A DNA stretch of 64,000 bases from contig NZ_JBOIUB010000002.1 of the NCBI RefSeq assembly GCF_050749885.1, positions 310,001-374,000 of the forward strand, read 5' to 3'. Source of the stretch: Zooshikella sp050749885 (lineage in GTDB: Bacteria > Pseudomonadota > Gammaproteobacteria > Pseudomonadales > Zooshikellaceae). The notes beneath the pieces are model-generated. The model was given only the letters and a program-made list of their open reading frames with translations, did no database searches and had not been told where the DNA came from. Each line of letters begins with the position of its first letter. The stretch's first letter is position 1. Positions 43,196-52,061 of the stretch are shown one piece after another. The position numbers were made by a program, and so were the translations under genes.

Positions 43196-43711
43196 CAACG
43201 CTCTTCCTGACGAATCATCCTTGTTCAGCCACTAAGTATGCGATGTATCGGGAATAACAGAACAGGCTTAAGTACAGATAAACCATGTAAGAAATGACAG
43301 GGAAAGTCAGAGGAGGTTTGATATTCAGATGTGCGTGATCTGACTTATGCTCGTCATTGCCAAAATCACTTAAAACAACCTTACTATGGCTATCCCCATA
43401 TGCCGAAATAGCCTTTAATTGTTACCAATGATGATTTACATCAAAATCTACCAAACATTTCATGCTATATCAGTAGAGGTCAAAATAAATACTGTGTTTC
43501 AACAAGGTTATTCGGCACACTACCACGGCAGCAGTAACTAAATTTGTAAATAGGTGTAACCAACTGGCAGTTTATAATAGTCATAAATTTTGTTTTTTGG
43601 CATCATTGTCATACTAACGACATGAGCCGTTATTTTACTATTCAAGTCTACCGTGCTGTAAATTGACAAACTGTGTCGCCTAAATGCCATTGCTTATCGG
43701 GAATGTGCACA

Positions 43712-43736
43712 ACTCAGTATTTATCTAATACTGAGT
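43712..43736. promoter_or_regulatory. Perfect 10-bp hairpin upstream of pntA
   Basis: ACTCAGTATT and AATACTGAGT are fully complementary around a 5-base loop, about 200 bases before the pntA start. It could be an operator or an RNA hairpin in the leader. It has no T tract. Confidence 0.45.
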
Positions 43737-43907
43737 AATAACTAAGCGAGACAGGTACAATAAGCAGTGTATGTATACCCAAGACAAATAATGCCATAGG
43801 CTAACATGCCGTACGTATCGAACGACAGTCACATCAGCCGTTGATAGTGGTTGATTTTTTGACCTAATGCGTGTCGCTATCGCAATGCGTTGGCGGACAG
43901 AGGTAAA

Positions 43908-43919
43908 TTAACCGGTTAA
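43908..43919. promoter_or_regulatory. TTAACCGGTTAA palindrome next to the pntA start
   Basis: A perfect 12-base palindrome that ends 19 bases before the pntA ATG, where a repressor could block initiation. The binding protein is unknown. Confidence 0.4.
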
Positions 43920-43938
43920 TGAGATAATTGAATAGACC

Positions 43939-45480
43939 ATGCTTATCGGAATTCCCAAAGAAATATTTGCCAACGAAACACGGGTAGCCGCTACCCCCAA
44001 AACCGTTCAGCAGTTAATTAAACTTGGCTTTACAGTCTGCGTGGCTGAAGGTGCAGGTAAGTTGGCCAGCTTTACGGACAGCGCTTATGAAGACGCTGGC
44101 GCAAACATTGTCAGCCAAAAAGAAGCTTGGCAGGCTGATATTATTTTCAAAGTCAATGCGCCTCAAGAAACCCCTGAAGATGAAATTAGTTATCTTAAAG
44201 AAGGGCAAACCCTGGTCAGTTTTATTTGGCCTGCACAAAACGAAGCACTGTTGGAAAAATTATCTGCGAAGGGCATTAACGTATTAGCAATGGATGCAGT
44301 CCCTCGTATTTCCAGAGCACAAGCACTCGATGCTTTGAGTTCAATGGCTAATATTGCCGGCTATCGTGCAGTCATCGAAGCATCTCACCAATTTGGCCGC
44401 TTTTTTACTGGCCAGATTACTGCCGCAGGTAAAGTACCCGCCGCCAAAGTGTTAGTCATTGGTGCGGGTGTTGCTGGGCTGGCGGCCGTGGGTACCGCAA
44501 GCAGCCTAGGGGCCATTGTTCGCGCATTTGATACGCGTCCAGAGGTTAAAGAGCAAGTTGAAAGTATGGGGGGCGAGTTCCTTGAGCTTCATGTTGAGGA
44601 AGATGGCTCTTCAACTGATGGCTACGCGAAAGAAATGAGTGAAGCCTTTATTAAGGCGGAAATGGAACTCTTTAGCCAGCAAGCGGCAGAAGTGGACATT
44701 ATTATTACCACAGCACTGATTCCTGGTAGACCAGCCCCAAAACTGATTACCGCCGACATGGTTAAATTAATGAAGCCAGGCAGTGTGATTGTTGACTTGG
44801 CTGCCGCAACAGGGGGTAACTGTGAGTTAACTCAGGCTGATCAACTGGTCACTACCGACAATGATGTACGCATTATTGGCTATACAGACCTACCAGGCCG
44901 TTTACCTAATCAGTCTTCACAGCTTTACAGCACCAACCTGGTAAACCTGACTAAGCTGCTTTGTCCCCATCAGGATGGCAATATTTCGATTAACTTTGAT
45001 GATCAGGTTATTCGCTCTGTCACCGTTATTAAAGAGGGCAATATCTCTTGGCCACCACCTCCAGTTAAAGTCAGTGCTCAGCCTCAAGCCAAAGTACAGG
45101 CACCTGTTACACCAGTAGAAAAAGCGTCAGAACCCAAGTCTTCAAAGCGTAAACATATTGCGCTTGCCATTGGCGCTTTGGTATTTGGTTGGATAGCCAG
45201 TGCAGCGCCTGCTGCCTTCTTATCCCATTTCACGGTGTTTGTGTTGGCCTGTATTGTTGGCTATCACGTGATCTGGAATGTTACTCATGCATTACACACT
45301 CCCCTTATGAGCGTAACGAATGCCATTAGTGGCATCATCATTGTCGGGGCATTACTTCAAGTCTCCAGTGATAGTGGGCTGGTTTGGTTTTTCTCTGCCA
45401 TTGCCGTGCTCATAGCCACCATTAATATATCGGGTGGATTTTTTGTCACACAGCGCATGCTGAAAATGTTTCGTAAGTAA
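43939..45480 (+). CDS. pntA: NAD(P) transhydrogenase subunit alpha
   Basis: A 513-residue, full-length fused alpha subunit of enteric type. MLIGIPKEIFANETRVAATP opens the NAD(H)-binding domain I. VLVIGAGVAGLAAVGTASSL is its Rossmann loop and GYTDLPGRLPNQSSQLYSTN the mobile loop. A Pro/Ala/Lys-rich linker at about residues 375-400 leads to four membrane helices (420-510). With PntB it couples proton entry to reduction of NADP by NADH in the inner membrane. The stop codon lies 11 bases before pntB. Confidence 0.97.
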   Translation: MLIGIPKEIFANETRVAATPKTVQQLIKLGFTVCVAEGAGKLASFTDSAYEDAGANIVSQKEAWQADIIFKVNAPQETPEDEISYLKEGQTLVSFIWPAQNEALLEKLSAKGINVLAMDAVPRISRAQALDALSSMANIAGYRAVIEASHQFGRFFTGQITAAGKVPAAKVLVIGAGVAGLAAVGTASSLGAIVRAFDTRPEVKEQVESMGGEFLELHVEEDGSSTDGYAKEMSEAFIKAEMELFSQQAAEVDIIITTALIPGRPAPKLITADMVKLMKPGSVIVDLAAATGGNCELTQADQLVTTDNDVRIIGYTDLPGRLPNQSSQLYSTNLVNLTKLLCPHQDGNISINFDDQVIRSVTVIKEGNISWPPPPVKVSAQPQAKVQAPVTPVEKASEPKSSKRKHIALAIGALVFGWIASAAPAAFLSHFTVFVLACIVGYHVIWNVTHALHTPLMSVTNAISGIIIVGALLQVSSDSGLVWFFSAIAVLIATINISGGFFVTQRMLKMFRK

Positions 45481-45491
45481 GGGGCCCAATC

Positions 45492-46871
45492 ATGTCACAA
45501 GGTTTTATCAGTGCAGCGTATATTGTTGCTGCCATTTTATTTATCTTCAGCTTAGCGGGCCTGAGTAAGCAGGAAACAGCCAAGCAAGGAAACATCTATG
45601 GTATGGTTGGTATGGCCATTGCCTTACTGGCCACCATTGGTAACCCTGAAGTATCTGGCATGGGGACTATTATCGTCACTATGGTCATTGGTGCGGTGAT
45701 TGGCTTAAACTTGGCCAAAAAAGTACAAATGACTGAAATGCCTGAGTTGGTCGCCATGCTGCACAGCTTTGTTGGTTTGGCGGCGGTACTGGTTGGTTAC
45801 AACAGTTACTTGGATCACCCTCCTATGGAAGGTGCCATGTTAACCATTCACTTAAGTGAAATTTTCCTTGGAGTCTTTATTGGTGCAGTGACCTTTACTG
45901 GATCAATCGTAGCGTTTGCTAAGTTACGCGGCATAATGAGTGGACGTCCTTTGTCATTACCTCATAAGCACAAGCTTAATCTTGCTGCCGTCGTTGTATC
46001 CTTCTTGCTCATGCTTAACTTCATCAACAATGATAGTGCTACCTTCCCACTAGTACTTATGACCATTATTGCACTGGCTTTTGGCTGGCATTTAGTGGCC
46101 TCTATTGGTGGTGCAGATATGCCAGTCGTCGTATCCATGCTGAACTCTTATTCAGGATGGGCTGCTGCTGCAGCAGGCTTCATGCTGGCTAATGACTTGC
46201 TTATTGTCACAGGTGCTTTGGTTGGCTCTTCAGGTGCCATCCTTTCTTATATCATGTGTAAGGGGATGAACCGCTCATTTATCAGTGTAATTGCTGGTGG
46301 CTTTGGCACTGAAAGTGGCACCGTATTAGGTGAGGGTGAAGAGCAGGGGGAGTATGTTGCAACATCAGCCGAAGAAGTGGCTGAAATGCTCAAAGATTCT
46401 ACTTCTGTCATTATCACCCCTGGTTATGGTATGGCTGTTGCTCAAGCACAATATCCTGTGTATGAAATCACTCAAAAGCTGCGTGAACGAGGTGTTAATG
46501 TCCGGTTTGGTATTCACCCTGTTGCAGGACGGTTACCAGGCCATATGAATGTCTTGTTAGCCGAAGCTAAAGTGCCTTACGATATCGTTTTGGAAATGGA
46601 CGAAATTAATGAAGACTTTCCAGAAACAGATACCGTATTGGTCATTGGTGCAAATGATACGGTTAACCCATCAGCCGCTGAAGACCCTGCAAGCCCAATC
46701 GCGGGCATGCCTGTGTTAGAGGTGTGGAATGCACATCAGGTAATCGTGTTTAAGCGCTCCATGGCTACTGGTTATGCGGGTGTGCAGAACCCTCTCTTCT
46801 TCAAGCAGAATACACGAATGTTATTTGGCGATGCGAAAGAGAGTGTTGAGGCCATTTTGAAAGCACTTTAA
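45492..46871 (+). CDS. pntB: NAD(P) transhydrogenase subunit beta
   Basis: A 459-residue subunit. About nine membrane helices fill residues 1-265 (MVGMAIALLATIGNPEVSGM, LHSFVGLAAVLVGYNSYLD, GGADMPVVVSMLNSYSGWAA). The NADP(H)-binding domain III follows with VIITPGYGMAVAQAQYPVYE, VRFGIHPVAGRLPGHMNVLL, VIGANDTVNPSAAEDPASPI and VFKRSMATGYAGVQNPLFF. All these motifs are standard. It forms an operon with pntA. Confidence 0.97.
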   Translation: MSQGFISAAYIVAAILFIFSLAGLSKQETAKQGNIYGMVGMAIALLATIGNPEVSGMGTIIVTMVIGAVIGLNLAKKVQMTEMPELVAMLHSFVGLAAVLVGYNSYLDHPPMEGAMLTIHLSEIFLGVFIGAVTFTGSIVAFAKLRGIMSGRPLSLPHKHKLNLAAVVVSFLLMLNFINNDSATFPLVLMTIIALAFGWHLVASIGGADMPVVVSMLNSYSGWAAAAAGFMLANDLLIVTGALVGSSGAILSYIMCKGMNRSFISVIAGGFGTESGTVLGEGEEQGEYVATSAEEVAEMLKDSTSVIITPGYGMAVAQAQYPVYEITQKLRERGVNVRFGIHPVAGRLPGHMNVLLAEAKVPYDIVLEMDEINEDFPETDTVLVIGANDTVNPSAAEDPASPIAGMPVLEVWNAHQVIVFKRSMATGYAGVQNPLFFKQNTRMLFGDAKESVEAILKAL

Positions 46872-46906
46872 AAAGTTACCCTTAATTAATAGGGTATTCT
46901 TCAGAA

Positions 46907-46937
46907 AAAGCCGAAGTCTAAGACTTCGGCTTTTTTT
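46907..46937 (+). terminator. Rho-independent terminator of pntAB
   Basis: AAAGCCGAAGTC and GACTTCGGCTTT form a 12-bp stem with a 3-base loop that runs into seven T. It lies 35 bases after the pntB stop codon. Confidence 0.92.
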
Positions 46938-46963
46938 ATATTTGAAAATAAAAGATACAAAGA

Positions 46964-47065
46964 AAAGGCAGGTGTATTAACACTGAACACACTGTAAATC
47001 TATCCTTGGAAGCTTGGTTGCCACATCCTTGCGGTAAACAGTTCAGTGTTAATACACCCGCCTTT
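46964..47065. repeat. REP-like repeat copy 4 inside a 25-bp inverted repeat
   Basis: The core CTTGGAAGCTTGGTTGCC...GCGGTAAACAGTTC (47005-47044) is enclosed by arms at 46964-46988 and 47041-47065 that match in 24 of 25 positions (AGGTGTATTAACACTGAAC and its complement). The whole 102-base unit can fold into a long hairpin. It lies between pntB and the acetyltransferase gene. Confidence 0.8.
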
Positions 47066-47198
47066 AGTCTAAAATACCGGACTTTTCTAATACAACAAGT
47101 AGCGTATTTTATTTTATCAAGTAAACTTAAAACCACCACCATCAAACAAACAATCTAGGTATGCCAATAGAGAAGGGCAACCCCCGTGGAGAAGTAAT

Positions 47199-47699
47199 AT
47201 GGATATTAGGGTCTTGAATAGCAGTGATGCTGTGCAGTATAAAAAAATTCGACTTGTTGCCTTGCAGTCGTGCCCAGAATCATTTGCTCAAAGCTTTGAC
47301 TTTGAACAAACTCAACCCCTTAGCTATTTTGCAGACAAAATTACTCAAAGTGACCACTCTTTTGTTGTCGGCATATTTAATAAAAGCCAGCTAGTAGGTA
47401 CTGCTGGTGTTAGCCGGCAAGACCATTTAAAACGATCACATAAAGGTATGATTTGGGGATTTTATATTGATAAATCCTTTCAAAAAAATGGTCTCGGCAA
47501 GCATCTACTTGAAAAGATTATCGACGAAGCAAAACTGTTTAGAGATTTAACTCAGCTGCAGCTTGTTGTCATTTCAGAAAACAGCCCAGCCATTAAACTC
47601 TATAAAAAATATGGCTTTGAGACATTTGCTTTTGAGCGAGATGCACTCCGCTTAGGAAATAAGTCATATGACGCAAAACATATGGTGCTTTTTTTATAA
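47199..47699 (+). CDS. GNAT family N-acetyltransferase
   Basis: A 166-residue protein of the GCN5-related acetyltransferase fold. VVGIFNKSQLVGTAGVSRQD gives the central strands. MIWGFYIDKSFQKNGLGKHL ends in the Q/R-x-x-G-x-G/A acetyl-CoA loop (QKNGLG), and LVVISENSPAIKLYKKYGFE the C-terminal motif. The acceptor (small molecule or protein amine) is unknown. It lies alone and is convergent with an outer-membrane protein gene. A weak GTGGAG precedes the start. Confidence 0.85.
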   Translation: MDIRVLNSSDAVQYKKIRLVALQSCPESFAQSFDFEQTQPLSYFADKITQSDHSFVVGIFNKSQLVGTAGVSRQDHLKRSHKGMIWGFYIDKSFQKNGLGKHLLEKIIDEAKLFRDLTQLQLVVISENSPAIKLYKKYGFETFAFERDALRLGNKSYDAKHMVLFL

Positions 47700-47737
47700 A
47701 GAGTGTTAATGCTCTCAAGAATATTTTTAGTAGTCAG

Positions 47738-47763
47738 TTGCTGCCACCATCCTTTGGCAGCAA
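47738..47763. terminator. Hairpin between convergent acetyltransferase and outer-membrane protein genes
   Basis: TTGCTGCCA and TGGCAGCAA form a perfect 9-bp stem around an 8-base loop (CCATCCTT). Its shape recalls the REP core (TTGCCGC/GCGGCAA with a TCCTT loop). It lies 24 bases before the 3' end of the minus-strand gene. Confidence 0.55.
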
Positions 47764-47786
47764 AGCATATATAAAATTGAAGCAGT

Positions 47787-48473
47787 TTAGAAAGTATACT
47801 TAGCAGACAGTGTAAAGGTATCTACGTCAGTTTCGCCGAATTGTAATTTATCCTTATCACCTAAATCGTTAATACGTTCCCAATCGATACCAAAAGCCAC
47901 ATTATTAGTCAGGTTATAACTTGCACCTAAGCCAAACACTTTACTGGTGCCTTTAGCTGTTTCACTTGACTGATGAGCATATATACCACTGACTTTACGA
48001 TCTTCTTTGATTTTCCATTTCATTAAGCCAAAACTTGCATTTAGCTCAACATCATTGGTAATAGGATAAATACCAATAGCTTTCATCCCATAACCACTAA
48101 TCTCATTTTCTACTTCTCGAGACAGTCTTAATCCCGAAGGAGAGTGTGTAGTGTTAAACTCTGATTCTGTATCAGCAAATTTCGTATAGCTAGCTTCCAA
48201 TGCTAAATACTTATTTAATCTATAACCTGAAAATAATTTAACTACACCATCTCTTTTTGTTGTACTTAACGACTTATAGCTACCACTAATCAAACCAAAA
48301 CCATCATAGTAATCTTTTTCAGCTTCATATGCATTATCATAACTAGCCGCACCAGCACCTAACCCTAGATAAAAACCAGTCTTCTCATCGGCATACGGGT
48401 TAATGCTATCTTGTGCAAAAAGTGGCGTGGAAACCACTGAAGAAATGGCGATAACCAAAGCAGTTTTTTTCAT
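47787..48473 (-). CDS. Outer-membrane beta-barrel protein (OmpA/opacity-like)
   Basis: A 228-residue precursor with signal peptide MKKTALVIAISSVVSTPLFA. The body alternates polar and hydrophobic residues in about eight amphipathic strands (FYLGLGAGAASYDN, VVKLFSGYRLNKYLALEASY, YGMKAIGIYPITNDVELNAS, VFGLGASYNLTNNVAFGIDW) and ends in SAKYTF, the C-terminal aromatic signature for outer-membrane insertion. It lacks a peptidoglycan-binding OmpA C-domain. The role may be structural or adhesive; no channel function can be inferred. Confidence 0.85.
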   Translation of the reverse strand: MKKTALVIAISSVVSTPLFAQDSINPYADEKTGFYLGLGAGAASYDNAYEAEKDYYDGFGLISGSYKSLSTTKRDGVVKLFSGYRLNKYLALEASYTKFADTESEFNTTHSPSGLRLSREVENEISGYGMKAIGIYPITNDVELNASFGLMKWKIKEDRKVSGIYAHQSSETAKGTSKVFGLGASYNLTNNVAFGIDWERINDLGDKDKLQFGETDVDTFTLSAKYTF

Positions 48474-48590
48474 TATTCAACCTTTTATTACAACTTAAAT
48501 TAGTACTACAGAACAGGTTTTTTATGATCTGCAATCCATTTTCATTGAGAACAGATAAACGGTTGAATACGTATTAACCACAAATATAAA

Positions 48591-48621
48591 GCACCTTTGT
48601 TTTAACTATAAACAAAGGTGC
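48591..48621 (-). terminator. Terminator hairpin of the subtilase-fold gene
   Basis: GCACCTTTGTTT and AAACAAAGGTGC are a perfect 12-bp inverted repeat with a 7-base loop, 96 bases after the stop codon. A T-rich stretch follows on the minus strand. Confidence 0.65.
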
Positions 48622-48716
48622 AACAAAGTTATTCGATATATTAATAAAAAAGATTACATAGTAGTTAAAATTAGTATTATTTATTTAAAAACTATTAATA
48701 GCTTTAGCAAAATATA

Positions 48717-50174
48717 TCAATAAGAAAAAAAGCGGTATTTATATTTCATAGCTTTATTGACAGCTGCACCTGCATCAATAACACCATGTCCACACTCACT
48801 GCATTTTTGTTGCTTTTGAGCCGTACTGGTAATTAACTGTTTTATTTCTGCAGGTGTAATTGCAGGTTGTAAGCTATAGAGAATAGCTGCAACACCTGCA
48901 ACATGCGCTGCAGCAAGTCCTGTTCCTGCCGCATATTGGTAGCTATCACTCGCCGCTGTTCGATACCCAGTATTTGAGGTTGATAAAATACCTGCATGCA
49001 AAGGCTCTTTAACACCACCTGGCGCCGCAACGGTTACGCCATCTCCACGATTACTGTAGGCGGTGAGCTTGCCATCCAAGTCACTGGCGGTCACTGCAAT
49101 GACATTTTGGCAGTTCCCAGGACTATAGAGATTAGCTTGATCACCATTATTACCTGCGGCAACAATGATGGTAGTACCTTTCTGATTGGCTTCATCAACT
49201 GCCTGCTGAAGTGAAGCTTTACACTTTCCAGGTTCACTGCTGGAGATGGTGATAATCTGAGCAGGATGCTTATTCAAAGGGACATTAACTACTGTTAGCC
49301 CTGCAGCCCAGCGAATGCCATCAACTAAATCTGAGGTATAACCACCACATTTGCCTACTGTTCGTACTGGTAAAATTTTTGACTGATGAGCAATGCCACT
49401 GATCCCAATATTATTCGCAGCGGCAGCAATCACTCCGGCAATTTGTGTTCCATGCCAACTACTTAAACTGTCTTGTTCGATGGGTTGAGTAGCAAATTGG
49501 CTACACTCACCGGCTAAATGTGCATCACCAGGGTCAAGTGGATTATTGTCACGACCGTCACCATCATTTGCCATAACAGGATCACTGACCATGTCATATC
49601 CTGATAATAGGTTTTCTTTTAAATCTTGATGAGGAAGATAACCACTGTCTAAAACTGCAACGACTACACCTTGTCCTTGATTCTGTTGCCAAGCTTGTTG
49701 CACATTGATACTACCAAAATATTGATCTGACAGTAGACTCCATTGTTGATTAAAGAGTGGGTCTGCAGGTGTAATTGACATAGGTACTTTAGGTTGCATC
49801 ATCCAGTCAGGTTCTACATATTCAACCTCTGGCTGCTGCTCTAACTGTTCAACTAATTGTTGAATTTGTTGTGTATTTTGAAAAGATGGCAGTTTAAAAA
49901 CAATATCTCCAGTTCCCATGGTACGAACATACGTCATCTGTACTGAAATTCTGCTGCTTAATTGTGCTAAAACCTCTTTTACAGGGAGCGATATGTGCGC
50001 TTTGTTAAAACGCATGATTAACCGGTTAGTTGTTTGTGCGATCTCAACGGGTGCTGTGCTATTCGCAGGCAGAGGAGTAGCTTCTGTTGTATTGCCAGCA
50101 TAAAGCAATGTACCTTGGGTAAAGGTGAGGGCAGACACTACTACGGTTGAGACCATATATTGCTTAACGTTCAT
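48717..50174 (-). CDS. Secreted subtilisin-fold (S8) protein lacking the catalytic serine
   Basis: A 485-residue precursor with an N-terminal signal segment (about 1-27) and an I9-like propeptide region to about 125. The catalytic Asp176 lies in VVVAVLDSGYLPH, and His241 in SWHGTQIAGVIAA. The oxyanion Asn is in IVAAGNNGD near residue 341. At the serine position the usual GTSMAAPHVAG reads GTGLAAAHVAG: Ser is replaced by Gly419 (codon GGA), and the conserved Pro by Ala. It should therefore be proteolytically inactive, or act by another means. The frame is intact and GGAGGG precedes the ATG, so it does not look like a decaying gene. A short Cys-rich tail (QKCSECGHG) ends the protein. Confidence 0.9.
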   Translation of the reverse strand: MNVKQYMVSTVVVSALTFTQGTLLYAGNTTEATPLPANSTAPVEIAQTTNRLIMRFNKAHISLPVKEVLAQLSSRISVQMTYVRTMGTGDIVFKLPSFQNTQQIQQLVEQLEQQPEVEYVEPDWMMQPKVPMSITPADPLFNQQWSLLSDQYFGSINVQQAWQQNQGQGVVVAVLDSGYLPHQDLKENLLSGYDMVSDPVMANDGDGRDNNPLDPGDAHLAGECSQFATQPIEQDSLSSWHGTQIAGVIAAAANNIGISGIAHQSKILPVRTVGKCGGYTSDLVDGIRWAAGLTVVNVPLNKHPAQIITISSSEPGKCKASLQQAVDEANQKGTTIIVAAGNNGDQANLYSPGNCQNVIAVTASDLDGKLTAYSNRGDGVTVAAPGGVKEPLHAGILSTSNTGYRTAASDSYQYAAGTGLAAAHVAGVAAILYSLQPAITPAEIKQLITSTAQKQQKCSECGHGVIDAGAAVNKAMKYKYRFFSY

Positions 50175-50424
50175 TGAAATCCCTCCGGTTTGGAAGTCTA
50201 CTTATACGACAGGATCCGTCTGCCGATATGATAAACTATAAAAAATAGATAACTCACAACACACTCTTTGTACGCTAGATAAGTGTATTTTTAATCTAAA
50301 AACATAAACATGGGTTAATCTTAGATGACTAAAAAAAATGAAACTTGTCTTAGAGCAATATTAATTCATAAAACACCAGACTTTTAAGTCTGGCGTGCAA
50401 CGTTAACAGTCTTTATTCGCCGTG

Positions 50425-50445
50425 TATACCCATAACGAAGTGTAC
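50425..50445. repeat. TATACCCATAACGAAG repeat, copy 2
   Basis: Shares its first 16 bases exactly with 11687-11702. The right half has drifted, so the inverted end is imperfect here. Confidence 0.5.
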
Positions 50446-50524
50446 ATTTAACAAAGTAATATTTAACTTTAATAATGAAAAATATTCATTTTATATATTT
50501 CCCACAATACCTAATAAATAAAAA

Positions 50525-50546
50525 AAGGACCACAGGTGTGATCCTT
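50525..50546 (-). terminator. Rho-independent terminator of aceA
   Basis: AAGGA and CACA pair with TGTG and TCCTT around a 2-base loop with one mismatch. On the minus strand it runs into a T-rich tail (seven T). It lies 93 bases past the aceA stop codon. Confidence 0.7.
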
Positions 50547-50638
50547 AAAATATACGGATAATGGTAACACGAACTTTGCTTATTAAATATCATACATTGT
50601 AGATAAAGTAATTACTACAATCGCTACTAGCTGAACCA

Positions 50639-51946
50639 TCAAAACTGATCTTCTTCTGTAGAGCCCTTTAATGCAGTAACAGAAGATGAACCTCCTTGGA
50701 TCACATTAGTGACATCATCAAAATAACCTGTACCGACTTCTTGTTGGTGTGCCACAAAGGTATAACCACGCTCGGCATCTTGAAACTCTTTTTCCTGTAA
50801 CTTAACGTACGCTGACATGTCATTACGTGCATAATCATAGGCTAAATCAAACATGCTATTCCACATAGCATGAATACCCGCCAGGGTGATAAATTGAAAT
50901 TTATAACCCATTGCGCTCAATTCACGCTGAAACTTGGCAATAGTGGCATCATCAAGATTTTTCTTCCAATTAAAACTAGGAGAGCAGTTATATGCCAAAA
51001 GTTGACCTGGGTATTCACGATGAATAGCTTCAGCAAATTTTCTGGCTTCATCAAGATCAGGTTTTGCGGTTTCACACCATAATAAGTCAGCATAAGGAGC
51101 ATAAGCTAAACCACGTGCGATAGCCTGTTCAATACCTGCTCGTGTTTGGTAAAAACCTTCAGCAGTACGCTCACCTGTAATAAAGGGGGCGTCGTATTCA
51201 TCAATATCCGAGGTTATTAAATCAGCCGCATTGGCATCTGTTCGTGCCAACACAATAGTACTGGTCCCCATGACATCTGCTGCTAAACGAGCAGAAATTA
51301 ACTTCTGAACAGCTTCTTGGGTTGGTACGAGTACTTTACCGCCCATATGACCGCATTTTTTTACTGATGCAAGTTGATCTTCAAAGTGTACACCTGCCGC
51401 CCCAGCTTCGATCATTGCAATCATGAGTTCATAGGCATTCAATACGCCACCAAAACCCGCTTCTGCGTCAGCCACGATCGGTGCAAAATAATCAATATAG
51501 TGCTCATCAGAAGGTTTGACACCGCGTTGCCATTGAATTTGATCAGCGCGACGAAATGAATTATTAATCCGCTTAACCACAGCAGGTACAGAATTGACTG
51601 GATATAACGATTGATCAGGATACATGCTCATAGAGCTATTGTTATCAGCTGCAACTTGCCATCCAGATAAATAAATAGCTTTTATACCCGCCTTCACCTG
51701 CTGAACAGCTTGACCTCCTGTTAAGGCACCCAAGCAGTTAACATATCCTTTACTTACTCCACCATTAATCAATGACCAAAGTTTGGTGGCACCCTGTTCT
51801 GCCAGTGTATTAGCAACATGAATTGAGCCACGTAAACGAACAACATCACTTGCCGTATAAGTACGTTTGACATGCTTCCAGCGAGGATTTTCTGCCCAAT
51901 CCTTTTCAATACGAGCGATTTCTTCATTACGGTTATAAATAGCCAT
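50639..51946 (-). CDS. aceA: Isocitrate lyase
   Basis: A 435-residue enzyme of E. coli AceA length that splits isocitrate into glyoxylate and succinate, the first step of the glyoxylate shunt. FEDQLASVKKCGHMGGKVLV contains the catalytic cysteine in KKCGHMGGK. IYLSGWQVAADNNSSMSMYP, ADAEAGFGGVLNAYELM and LLAYNCSPSFNWKKNL are further landmarks. AGGAG lies 6 bases before the ATG. A LysR-type gene is transcribed away from it (115 bases), with malate synthase beyond. Confidence 0.97.
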   Translation of the reverse strand: MAIYNRNEEIARIEKDWAENPRWKHVKRTYTASDVVRLRGSIHVANTLAEQGATKLWSLINGGVSKGYVNCLGALTGGQAVQQVKAGIKAIYLSGWQVAADNNSSMSMYPDQSLYPVNSVPAVVKRINNSFRRADQIQWQRGVKPSDEHYIDYFAPIVADAEAGFGGVLNAYELMIAMIEAGAAGVHFEDQLASVKKCGHMGGKVLVPTQEAVQKLISARLAADVMGTSTIVLARTDANAADLITSDIDEYDAPFITGERTAEGFYQTRAGIEQAIARGLAYAPYADLLWCETAKPDLDEARKFAEAIHREYPGQLLAYNCSPSFNWKKNLDDATIAKFQRELSAMGYKFQFITLAGIHAMWNSMFDLAYDYARNDMSAYVKLQEKEFQDAERGYTFVAHQQEVGTGYFDDVTNVIQGGSSSVTALKGSTEEDQF

Positions 51947-52061
51947 CGTTGGCTCCTGTGGTTAGCTGTATTTATTATGAATTACGAACAAGGCACGACA
52001 AAGTCTAGAAATTATGCCATGATTTAGGAAATTTATAGTTTTTATTCTCGGTATCAACAAA

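Larger units (their letters stand above)
43199..43938. other. 740-base region upstream of pntA
   Basis: No supported gene. It contains two clear symmetric elements, at 43712-43736 and 43908-43919, listed separately. Promoters for pntA and the divergent binding-protein gene must lie here. Confidence 0.5.
50175..50638. other. 464-base region between aceA and the subtilase-fold gene
   Basis: No supported gene. It holds a CCAGACTT/AAGTCTGG palindrome (50376-50393), the second TATACCCATAACGAAG repeat (50425) and the aceA terminator. Confidence 0.5.

Noticed and set aside
46978..47065. Long hairpin after pntB as a second terminator
   Set aside because: A strong T-tailed terminator already lies at 46907-46937, and the later hairpin contains a dispersed repeat core; it has no T tract.
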